From Enoplolaimus lenunculus (lineage: Eukaryota > Nematoda > Enoplea > Enoplida > Thoracostomopsidae), in the NCBI GenBank assembly GCA_030248215.1, contig JASANG010000778.1, positions 137,501 to 201,500 of the forward strand: DNA of 64,000 bases, read 5' to 3'. The notes under the pieces are model-generated. The model worked only from the letters and a program-made list of their open reading frames with translations, did not search any database and was not told the DNA's origin. Positions 12,901-24,900 of this stretch are shown piece after piece. A program made the translations under genes and the position numbers. Each line of letters starts with the position of its first letter. Within the stretch, counting starts at the first letter, position 1.

Positions 12901-15900
12901 AAAATGCATTTGTAATTTCTGAGCAGTATTGCTTAAACCAAAACTCGATAATGATTTTCGACAAAAGGGTGCAACTGCAGAAATATTCTGGGATACTAAA
13001 TGTACCACAGAACGTTGTATTTTTGGTCAAACCCCTTATTTAGAGGGGGGTTGCTATCACATGAAATAACCCTAAATTAAACTGTAAGCGAATCATTTTT
13101 GTTGCAGGATACATAAATTTTCATGGTTCGCACACCCCTTTAAACAAGTACAATGTAGGGCAAAACCGCAAAGTCCACTGGGTGACATTTTTTGTACCCA
13201 GAATGTACCCAATTGCGCCCTCTTGTAAAAAGATTCATTATCGACTCTTGAAACCAAAAAACTTTAACTTTATAGCTTGGCTTAAACTTAAAATTAGAGA
13301 GTGGACTCTTGTGTATTTGAAATTTGTGCTTATCAAAGGATTTCATTTAAATTATTTTTGTTATACTAAACAAACCATACATATTTTTGATTTCCCTTTT
13401 CAACTGCGGCTGGTTTTTGAGCTGTTACAAAATCGTTTAGTGATAAGTCCTTAAAAATGTTATTCATATGTATGCAAACCACTGAAGTAAAAACGTCGAA
13501 CATATGTCATTCGACCATCGTTTCAGCTAACTTTTATATTCGCTATTAAAATTACACTATATAAATAAAATTAATGTATATATTCGAATAAATCAGTGTT
13601 CTTTGCGAAACACGTTAGCTTTGCAAATATTGCAACCACATTGACTGGTATTCGTAAAATGCGTTAAAGCCAACACGCTAAAACACAACATACAATAATT
13701 TACACACACACACATATATATATTTGCAGGATCATCCCATGGTCCTTTCGTCAAACATTGTCAACATGCTTGGAAGTACAATTGAAATCAATGGACCATG
13801 TTTTACTTCAGTCCGGTTGTTTGACTTAAAAATCATCACCGAACAAGCAGGTCGTTGCTACGCGTTAAACGCAGCAAAAGCAGTCTGTAGACTTCCTCGA
13901 AATTTCCACGCTGGCATACGCGAGTTACGTCTGTCAGATGACGCCGATAGCAATTTTTTGAATTATTTTGCTAAAGTGTACTATACGTCACCGCTGCACG
14001 ACCCACACGGTCTTACTTTACCTCATATTGATCAATGGTTTTCGCCAATGCCCAGTGAACTTACCGTTGAATGGAATCCGGCTAAATTTGTCGCCAAGCC
14101 ACGACTAGGGGAACCGTTACCTGGATCCGGGTTATCGGCTCAGCTCACGCTTGAGTTTTGGGGGTATCGCGAAGACGCATTCCGCGGTCCAACCATTCAA
14201 CTTCTTCGAACCATTTCGACAAGCGTTCAAAGTAGTAGCGGATCACTGGAGCTGTTGAACTACGCTGGTATTGAGTCGACTGCAGAAGAACTTCGTGCTG
14301 CGAAACCGTTCAAGTTTGGAATGTTACGCCTGCGAGGTGGCACAGTGGTGGCTGATTTAAATTTTCAAACTAATTTGCCGAAAGACTTTTGGCGAGCAGA
14401 GTGAGTTTAATTTTTAAAATTTAATAAACGGCATCAGTGGTTATTTAAATCAATCTTTAAACTAAATTTTGTTGAGAAACTTTAAAGCTTACATATCGCG
14501 GCAACAAGGTATGAGTGAGCGACTATTCCAACACTTGAACGATTTTCGCTACCTTAGACACTTATGCAACTTCCACAATATCATGCGTATAACAGGTCAC
14601 CTTTGGGTAGGCAGATTGACACACAAACTTTTTTGGCTACCGTGTTTAGCACAGTCAAGACTAGGTATTCACTGTACTGCAGTGGTCTGAAGCGTAAAGC
14701 ATTTACACATAGTGGCGGGGTTTCTAAAATCTTACTTAAGTATTTACTTAAGCTATACTAAGTAATTACTTAATCCAATGACTAAAGTAAATACTTAACT
14801 TTTCGAACAAAACAAATAAACGCCAAATGTGAGCCATTGTCATTATATAAAAGTAACTGTTTTGCTTTATATTAAGGAGGCACCATGAGTTTATAATTTC
14901 AGCTAAACCAATGTTAGCGTACCTTGTGAGAAGTTCGTGATTTTAGCTCAAGCCTGTATCCTGTATCTCCTGTATAGTTCTTTTCTCGATGTATGCTTAT
15001 CGCTCTGATTTAGTAAAACGCGGCCGGTAATCGTTTATTAAACCCTCCCAAATCCTGTACAACACCGAGTATTACAAGCAAATCACAGGTTATGTAATTT
15101 AACTTGCAGCCTGATCCGGAATCCTTAAAGCCGACGCCTGAATCTGGTTTAATCCAGCCACTGGCTTTACCGTTACTAATATTTTTGCCGTTTCCCAGAA
15201 TCCGTGCAATTCTAACCCCGTTAGAACTACACCCTGATAAACCGTGTACTCTAACCCCGTTAGAGTTACACCAAATTTCCGACCAATCTAACCCCGTTAG
15301 ATTTGGCCAAGCCGTTGTAGAATAATAAACCTAACCCCGTTAGATCTATTAAACTACTTTTCCCAGGTTCTCCGGTAATTCCCAAGTTTCCCTTTTAACA
15401 CATAACACCAGTATCCAATACTGGGTAAATTTCTGCGCCCTGCGCAATGCCGGTTAAATCCGTAACGCCTTAATTTCCTTCACATGCCTGCCACCGTGAC
15501 TATTCCTAATCCTAATATACTTCAAGCCTTACTTACCCAAGTCCGCTACTTTCCAAGAGATTCGCAATAAACGCCGTAAAAACTGTATAAATACGCAAGC
15601 CGATAACAGAAAATTCACGCACCGATTTCAACTAGCCAGAAGTATGATACTGATTCCGGTCCTGGCTACCCCTGTTTGCATCTCGACCTCATTTGCATTT
15701 CGCCGACACCCACAATTGGGTGTTCGCTATGCGGTTGAGGTCCAGAGCCACACATCCTGATACTCCTTCTGCAACAACAACAATATTAGCACCTTTAGAC
15801 ACACATATTATAAAGCACCATATTGGTGCTGACATAGCCTAGCTATGTCGTTATTCGCAATATAGGCCAACTTGAAATGCAACATTAATCAACAACGTTA

Positions 15901-18900
15901 TACGGCCACGCAGGGCCCAGGTAAGTTTGACATTGCGGACACAGCCGCCATAGCATCGATTTAACAATTTCTACGCCTGGTAGCAACGCCTAAGCCTAAC
16001 TTAAGTTCTAAGAGAGCCTAGGTGGAGCCAGGGACTCCCTTAAGGTGTGGTTTTGATTTAAGGTTTTATTTTTAGTTTTAGTTTTTAGTTTGAATAGGTT
16101 TAAGTGTGGCAGAGCCACCTACATCCCCCTTCGGCACAGATGCCGACCCTGGCATCGAACAAATTTTATGGCCCTATTTACTGCCTTTTTTGCCGTCGCT
16201 AAAAAGCGTAAATCCACACAATAACAAACTTAACAATAACAAACAACAATTTTTAATCATTTTCTTTCTTTATATTACTTTTTATTTTTAAAGTTTTTAC
16301 CGACTAACAATAACAAGACCATCCAACGACCCACGACAAAATTGCCAATGCGTCCCACAGTCCCAATAAACCCCCGAAACATCACCTTAACAAACCCCAG
16401 ATATGAAAGTCCCTTACCCGTTTCCTACAAAAAATGACGCCGCGTATATTTAGGCGTCCCTTCATAATACGCATCCTGTTCCTCTTGCGTCAACCATTGG
16501 TTTGCACGTCCCAACGATTGCGACGTCCGTTGCATCCTGCTGTTGCCGTCGCTCCGATTGGCGACTTTCTCGAATCGCCTGGCGTAAATTCTCCACCTGC
16601 TGGCTGTAGTAACCACGACCGGGCGCCATTTGCGGTTGTCCCATTTGACCGCCAACCCGTACCGGGTACCAATCGTCCGACACTTGCCTGACGCGATGGC
16701 GTACCCCTGCCGTCCCAGCGGGTGGACTCCCAGCCACCCCCTGCATTGCCGTTCCTGGCCCTCGGTACCCAGGCGCTGTCTGTGATCGTGCCACCGATGC
16801 ACTATACACCGGATTCGCCTGCCTCGGTCCGATTTTACTTACCACCGACCCTGCGGCCTGTCGCACATATCCGCCCGTTGGTCTCTTTGGACTAACGCGC
16901 GCCCGCTGGGCCATTGCCCTTTTCCTAGCATCCTTGTCAAATCTTCATTTCAGTTTCCCGTCCGGCCCTTTCACCGCGATATATCCCGGTGCCGGTGACC
17001 GACCCAAACTCGTACTCGGCTTCTCCTCTGATTCTGACTGCGATCTCACCTTTTTAGGTTGCAGCTTTATCAGCTCCTCCCATAATAACTCCTTCGATTT
17101 CTCTTGCGCCTTTGCCTCCTCCTGCTTCTGTATCCGTGGTGATCTCCTTGGCGTCAGCTTCCCTTCTGACCCATCCTTCTCCGCCGGCGGAGGCGTTACG
17201 TATCCCTCCGCCCGCGTTTCCTTTTCCTTTGCCTGTAACGTCACCACCGATTTCCTCTGTTCCTTTTCCACCTCATCAATATCCATGCGCACCGTTTTCC
17301 GTGCGCGTCCCGGCGTTAGAGACCTCTGTCTCTTCAACGCCCCTTTTTGACTCGCAGACGTCCTATCGTCGGACGGCTCCGGTGACTCTTCCCACCTATC
17401 TCCAGCAACTCTCTTTTTCAGCCTGTCATTTTCCTCAGCCAACTCTTGCACCTGGTTCTCCAGCTGCCTCTTTTCCCCAACGAGCGTCATATCCTCCTCC
17501 AATGCCTTATTCAACTTTTCCATCATCGTCTGACGCTCGGCTTCCTTCTCCTTTACCTTTTCCTCAGTCCGCCTCACCAGCTGTTCCGCACCGGACACAT
17601 GCTCCTGAGCCCTCTGCCGCTGGTCTCCAGCCGCTAAAACCGCTGTTTCCAGTTCCACGATCCTTTTCCGGTTCTGCGTTACGCGTTCCGCGTAACCCAG
17701 CAAATCTCTCCATGCCTCTACAGCGAACTCCTGATATGCCCGTAGCTTATTAGCCATGGTCATCGCCTCAATATGCGTTTCCTTCCGCAGCGTTCAATTT
17801 CCTTCTAAATCCCGTACGTTCGCCTGTACCAACGCGTAAGAGCTTTCGACTTCCGCAACCCCGAATTCCCCTGGTGGGTACATTCTGGTCAACGCTGCCT
17901 TCAACCTTTCGATCAACTCCTTATCCTGCAGCTGCCTGTTTTCAATATCCCGTTTCAACGCCTCCTCTAGAAACAACGCCGGACTATACTCTGCCAAACC
18001 CGACCCTGCTTTCGGAGGGTCCGGTACCATCTCTGCCCAGTACACTCCTTTCGGTAACGGCGGTGGAGGAGGAGTTACACACGGCTGCGCTAGGAAGGGC
18101 GAACCTTCCACGACCGATGAAGTATCCGTCGGCATCCGTGAGTACCTCCCCTCCTGATACACCTCCGGATTCAGCACTCTCCATTCCTTTTTAATTGTCG
18201 TAACCGAAGCGCTGTCCACTGCGCTTCCGCTATCCACCAACTGTTTCCCATTTCCTACTCCTTTTCCTTTTCCAATTGCCTCTGGTGTGCACAACTGGTC
18301 CACACCTGGCTTAGCCGATGGCATATCCATCCGCTCCGCTCTTTTCTCCGCCGTCTCCGTATCCATTTGCTCATTCTCACTTGAGCCATCCAAATTCACC
18401 TCTATTACGCCCTCCTTCTTTTTCCATTTCTTTTTCTTGCCATCCGTTTTCTCTACAGGTGACGTCGCTGTCGACGCCCCCCGACTTGACACACTCGATC
18501 GCTTCTGAGCCTCGCCTGACGATGTAGGTTCTACTTGCGAAACCTCCATCTCCGTTACATTCACCGACGCGATCCGCTGTGTGCGGTTTTCCTCCAGACG
18601 CAGCGCTTCTGCCTCTGTCCATACATTAGCTATAACAGGTAGCTTCGCCACCTTCATAACCGAAGGCAACGGATCCTCATGAATTTTCCGTATCCGTATA
18701 CTAGGTGCCCCACTATCCTGCGCTGCGGCCGTAGGTGACAATATATACGGCCCCAGGACTTCCTTTTGCCTCTGTAATATCACCGGTCCTTGTACTTGGT
18801 TACTGCTCGCCGACGTCATCGGGGGTAACGGTGCGTTCAACTCCGGTATCGGTAGGCGATTTGCCCGAAAACACTCGTGCGACGGGTGATTTGTCCTGTT

Positions 18901-21900
18901 ACAATGAACGCAAGGCGGGAATCTCCCTCCTTGCCCTCCTTGTGCCTGTCCTTGCCGGTTTCCAGCGTTGCCAGCATTATTCTGCTGCACCGCGGCTCCA
19001 CTTGCACCCTGTCTACTCGCCTTTACTGGACATTCTCGTGCGATATGTCCCTGTCCTTCACAAAAGAAGCACGATCCATGTTCCCTTAATTTCCTGACCC
19101 GCTCTGAATCCCGTGGCACCTGGTCAGATACAGCCTGCTGACCCTGTCCTGAACCCTGTGCCTCCGTTTGCTCCTGATTATTCACACGAGCTCGTCCTGC
19201 CTGCTGTCGCCGCGCATTCCCGGCGCCAGTATTTTGCCTTGCCTGTTGTGCATTCGTCGCACCGGTTTGCTGTTCCTGTTTCAACTCCATTTTGCTCCCT
19301 TTTTCCTTCACGTTCAACGTGGCGTCAGCTTCAAGTTGCCTCTGCAACTTCAAGGCCAGACGCCGCAACTCCTCAAACGACTCTACTATACCCAGCTACA
19401 GCCGTTGTTTCATTTCCGGGAACGAGTTGTTCACAAATGTCTGACACAACAAGTCCCTGCTTTCCTCCGTGTTCGCAAATTGTTTCTCCAAATATCTTAC
19501 CCAGTAAGACTGCAGTTCGTCAGCGTATTCGCTCACGTCCCCTTTTTGCCTGATCCTCTGGAACGCTGCCATTCTATTCGACAGGTCCGTTGATTCTCCA
19601 AACCTTTCCTGGAATTCGCGCACTAATTGCCCGAACTCCTCTGAGCCGTATGGTCCATACCGCTCTTCCAAAATATCCAGATATTGGTCAGCCAGTCCTT
19701 TCACATGATTCTTGAAGTGATTTATTTTGGACTCGCTGTCGACAATTTTAGCCGTCTGCATCACCCGTTCAAATTTCCTGTACCATACTCCGAAATCTGA
19801 CTTGCCTTCGAAATTTTGCAACGGCAATTTCTGCGGCATTTTCACCACGATCTGTGGTGCACCCTGATTCGCGTACCCCAAATGCTGTGGTACCCGATTT
19901 GCCGTATTCCCGCCTGTAACTGTGGCATCTCCGCGAAACCCGTCATCCTCGGTGTTTGCATGACGGGTTCTTGCCAACTTGCGTTCGCTTGCGGAGCCAC
20001 TCCTGGTTGCGCCGGAACTGCTTGATACGCATTTCCCGCCAATGGTTGGGTCAACACCGGGTAACTCGCCTGTCGGTAACCCATAGGGACAGGGTGGGGT
20101 GCCACCCCTCCTTTCGGCAACTCCTGATTTCCTATCGACATCGAGCAGGCTTGTTCCCCTGCTCCATGCATTCGCGTAGCTTCCCGGTACTCCTTCGTTA
20201 CAGATTGCCGGTTAACTTCGTCCTTATTCGACATCCGACTAACTCTGCCTGATCTGTGACTCTGCCTTGACTCTGACCTCTGACCCATTTCACCTTCCAA
20301 TTTACTCCACAATTTCCGAAACTTCTCACTATGTTTCGATTTCAATCCTCGTTCAAATACCCGAGTCAATTCCTTGATTTCGTCATCCTCCTCTTCTGAT
20401 TCCTGACTAGACGTCGCTCTTGAGCGTGCTTGAGGCACCCCCGGACTGCGACCTCTATCTTCTTCCACTACCTTCACACTGTCCTGACTCCGTGATCCTA
20501 TTCCTTGCACCTGGGCGGAAGCCTGTTGTCGATGCAACCCATGCCCCATGGACATGCGTTGTTCCACCGACCAGTTTGCCAACGGCCCATCCATTTCTAA
20601 TTGTGGATGCGGCCTAATCATATTTATCCCGCGCGACGGCTCCGTCCCGCTATATGCCTGAGTCCATCTCATGCCTGTTTCCGAACTATTTCCTTCCATC
20701 ATAGCCGGGTTCGGTAATGCGTATCTCGGTTCTGGTCGACATATGCCCGAATCCTCCAGATCCTGTCTCTCGTTCTGATATTCCGCTGTCATCCGAGGAT
20801 GGGACATGCCTGAATCTACAACACCGCAATGTCCTATGCTTCCCTCCGATGCATAAGCGAGTCTATGACTCCCTTGCCGTATGCCTGTATCCTCTTGTGC
20901 TCTCATTCCGGTATGCTGCGCGTCTAACATCGTTAGACCCGTCGCCCTTATCGCCATCGCCTGTGTTCCTCGCGCAATCATAGTCGATTGCCCGGATATG
21001 CCGTTCCCATTCGTCTGGAATACTGATTCAAGTGATTCCTGACGACACATTGTACTCGGTAACGAAATCTCTTCGATTTCCTTGCCCTGTTCCGCCTGAA
21101 GCTCGCGTGACATACTTCGTGTTGTCACCCTGCTTTCACGCGCCGTAGCCCGTGCTACTGATTCCTGTTCTACTGCCGTAGTCGGGGTCCTGTACAACGG
21201 CATTCTCCTTCCCCGAAATCGCACTTTTAGCCAATCTCTGTAAACTATTTTCCACACCAGTGTTATTGTGTTTTATATATATAAAACACCACTTTTCAGA
21301 CCGGCCAATTTTTCGTAATTTTTGGCCCAAAACTTTTCGCCCGGTTCAAAATTTCTTTCCAGAACGTGCTCTGGATATTTACGAACTATACAGTTCCTAA
21401 ATATCTCAACCCCAAGCACCTTCGACGATTTTTCGACCTTTTCACTTAGCTACTCCTGAGATTCTGTTCAACAGCCCTATTCAGTCACTGAATACGGCAC
21501 CCGATTTGGAAACTTGGGGCGTAGCCCCAAGCAAAATATTCCTGAATCGTTCCTTGAACTCCTTTTCAACTTTTGTTCACGTTTGCCAGCCGCTATCCCG
21601 CGTCAGGCAGACTTTCAGCTCCGGTTTTCACCCGAGATTGCTCCTTATTAGCTAGCTACTTGTTACAAGTACCTAGATTTCGTGCCGGCACCAACCGAAA
21701 TTTCCGTAAACCCTTATCGCGCAAGTGTTAAGGGTTTACTTTCGTCCTTGATATACCCTGAGTCCAATGCCTTATCCTTTTTGCCTTTCTCGCACCTTTT
21801 CACTTCACCAGGTCCAAAAACAACTGAATTTTTGACAATTTTTCAGATGTTTTTGACCAATACTGCCGATGCCTGTAACCGTTCCGTTTCAAATTTTAAC

Positions 21901-24900
21901 CCGGTACTTACGAACACAATAGTTCCTAAGTATGCCAATTTCACCAGTTTCTGACCGTTTTTCCCAATTTTCGTCTCTTCACCCCGGGGATTTTCACTTC
22001 CAATTCGCCTGTTCCTGAACTAATTCCACGTACTTGCGGCACAGCCCCAAGTATAACCGTCGAACTAATTCGCAACCTGTCCTGTGCGGTAATGTCAGTA
22101 TCTATTGCCCTTTCGCGCAGTAGATACTCGCAGCCCAATATCGCCTTTTTCCTTTTTACGCCTGATTTCAATCTGTTACTCCTGAACCAGTTCCACGTAC
22201 TTGCGGCACAGCCCCAAGTATAACCATCGAACTAATTCACAGCCTGTACTATCCAGTAATGTCAGTATCTATTGCCCTTTCGCGCACTAGATACTCACAG
22301 CCCGATGTCGCCGATTTCCTTTTTCGCCTGATTTCAATCCGTTATTCCTGAACCAGTTCCACGTACTTGCGGCACAGCCCCAAGTGTAACCGTCGAACTA
22401 ATTCGCATCCTGTACTATCCGGTAGTGTCAGTATCTGTTGCCCTTTCGCGCACTAGATACTCACAGTCCAATTTCCTTTTCCGCCTGTACTCCCCGTTAT
22501 TTTCAACAACACGATCGTTCAGATCCTGTGTTTCCAATAACAGCCTTTTTCTTTTCCAGCCTGTATTCCTTGTTATTTTCCACAACACGATCGTTCAGAT
22601 CCTGTGTTTCCAATAACAACCTTTTCCTTTTACTCTCCAGAAATTCCTTTCTCCTTTTTCCAACTATTTCCTTTCACACCGACCACCAACTAAATCAGCA
22701 TCGAGACCATCGTGGTCACCATGTGAGAAGTTCGTGATTTTAGCTCAAGCCTGTATCCTGTATCTCCTGTATAGTTCTTTTCTCGATGTATGCTTATCGC
22801 TCTGATTTAGTAAAACGCGGCCGGTAATCGTTTATTAAACCCTCCCAAATCCTGTACAACACCGAGTATTACAAGCAAATCACAGGTTATGTAATTTAAC
22901 TTGCAGCCTGATCCGGAATCCTTAAAGCCGACGCCTGAATCTGGTTTAATCCAGCCACTGGCTTTACCGTTACTAATATTTTTGCCGTTTCCCAGAATCC
23001 GTGCAATTCTAACCCCGTTAGAACTACACCCTGATAAACCGTGTACTCTAACCCCGTTAGAGTTACGCCAAATTTCCGACCAATCTAACCCCGTTAGATT
23101 TGGCCAAGCCGTTGTAGAATAATAAATCTAACCCCGTTAGATCTATTAAACTACTTTTCCCAGGTTCTCCGGTAATTCCCAAGTTTCCCTTTTAACACAT
23201 AACACCAGTATCCAATACTGGGTAAATTTCTGCGCCCTGCGCAATGCCGGTTAAATCCGTAACGCCGTAATTCCCTTCACATGCCTGCCACCGTGACTAT
23301 TCCTAATCCTAATATACTTCAAGCCTTACTTACCCAAGTCCGCTACTTTCCAAGAGATTCGCAATAAACGCCGTAAAAACTGTATAAATACGCAAGCCGA
23401 TAACAGAAAATTCACGCACCGATTTCAACTAGCCAGAAGTATGATACTGATTCCGGTCCTGGTTACCCCTGTTTGCATCTCGACCTCATTTGCATTTCGC
23501 CGACACCCACAATTGGGTGTCCGCTATGCGGTTGAGGTCCAGAGCCACACATCCTGATACTCATTCTGCAACAACAACAACAATATTAGCACCTTTAGAC
23601 ACACATATTATAAAGCACCATATTGGTGCTGACATAGCCTAGCTATGTCGTTATTCGCAATATAGGCCAACTTGAAATACAACATTAATCAACAACGTTA
23701 TACGGCCACGCAGGGCCCAGGTAAGTTTGACATTGCGGACACAGCCGCCATAGCATCGATTTAACAATTTCTACGCCTGGTAGCAACGCCTAAGCCTAAC
23801 TTAAGTTCTAAGAGACTAGGTGGAGCCAGGTACTCCCTTAAGGTGTGGTTTTGATTTAAGGTTTTATTTTTAGTTTTAGTTTTTAGTTTGAATAGGTTTA
23901 AGTGTGGCAGAGACACCTACATACCTGAACGATTAATTTGTAATCTATTTAGAAAAATCACACTTGTAATTTTTGGAAATATAAAAAACGTCGTATTTAC
24001 GTTAAATTTTACACGCCAAATTTCAAATATTTTATTAATATTATGGTTTCGATTTCACACAAACCATACAAGAAAATATTGTTTTAGGCTCTGGAGTAAA
24101 CCAGTACCCACTCACTGGCTTTGGAACTTTAAGAACATTGAACACGTTCGGCATTGGGCAATAGAGCATTGCTTAAATTGGTTCGATGGCGATGGTCGTA
24201 AGGGGAATTTTATCAAAACTACGGAAACGAACGCTTCGTGTCCATGTCGCGAAGAACAAGCAAGAGTGGGTATATATTCATGTTAGACAGTATTCTTACA
24301 AAATACATGTTTCAATTTTGTCTAACTTTGAAATAATATCTGCTGTATAAACTTCACCAGTATACCAAAATACAATTAGGACGTTTGCCGTAATTAAAAT
24401 AATTTTAAAAGGTATGGCAAAACTGAAACAGATTTCACAATAAAACATGGGTCGAACTGGTGAAGACAAAACTTTTCAAAAATATAATATATCTATACAA
24501 TAAAGCTGGAACGCCCCACATACGTATTTTGGGCAACGTTCCCGCGTTACTTTTTGTTTGCAATAATTTGTTAAGAAATGCACATGATTGTTCTATGAAA
24601 AGAAAATTTGCAGCGAAATTTCGGTGCTTTCGCTAGTTTTTGCGCATTCCGCAAAGCTGGCAGACTAGTATTAAATTAAAACGTGTTTATTTATTAAACG
24701 CAATGTTTATACATTTAGCTTGACTTCGGCCGGTACATGCCACATCCTCGGTGTCATGCTGAATTTAAGAATCTCGGCTGTGAGCTTTACTTGGGAGCGT
24801 TCAATTGTTATTTATCAGCGCAGAATGTGATTGGGACATTCGTTGCAACGCAAGGACAAGTTTGCTGTTACGATGATTACGGGTAGTGATATATATGCAA

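Larger units (their letters stand above)
14925..23921 (-). mobile_element. LTR element 1, Gag-only, broken
   Basis: 8,997 bp, in reverse orientation inside the Mesh-like gene. LTRs are 14925-16123 and 22722-23921, with TG...CA ends and a perfect 5-bp duplication TACCT at 14920-14924 and 23922-23926. Next to the inner edge of the right LTR, on the minus strand, lies a primer-site-like tggtgaccacgatgg; the purine run gaaggggga borders the other LTR. The interior holds a Gag-like coding region and a long leader, and no polymerase domains are visible. The coding region is broken at roughly four or five places. By eye the LTRs differ at about a dozen sites (near 1 percent), so it is young. A 5-bp duplication suits Gypsy or BEL/Pao; without pol the superfamily is unassigned. 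Confidence 0.92.
14401..24087 (+). other. intron 7 of the Mesh-like gene, enlarged by an LTR element
   Basis: Donor gtgagt and acceptor gttttag bound a 9.7-kb intron. About 9.0 kb of it is the LTR element at 14925-23921, so the pre-insertion intron was about 0.7 kb. The exons on both sides join in phase (RAE/LWSK), so the insertion leaves the host reading frame intact. Confidence 0.8.

Noticed and set aside
16934-21000. Several long Pro/Ser-rich plus-strand frames within LTR element 1 (and their matches at 38542-42674 in element 2)
   Set aside because: They lie opposite the Gag-like coding region and are shadows of it.
24492-24668. Mini-Helitron first considered as a SINE
   Set aside because: No A or B box and no tail; the TC start, subterminal hairpin, CTAG end and A/T target fit a Helitron.
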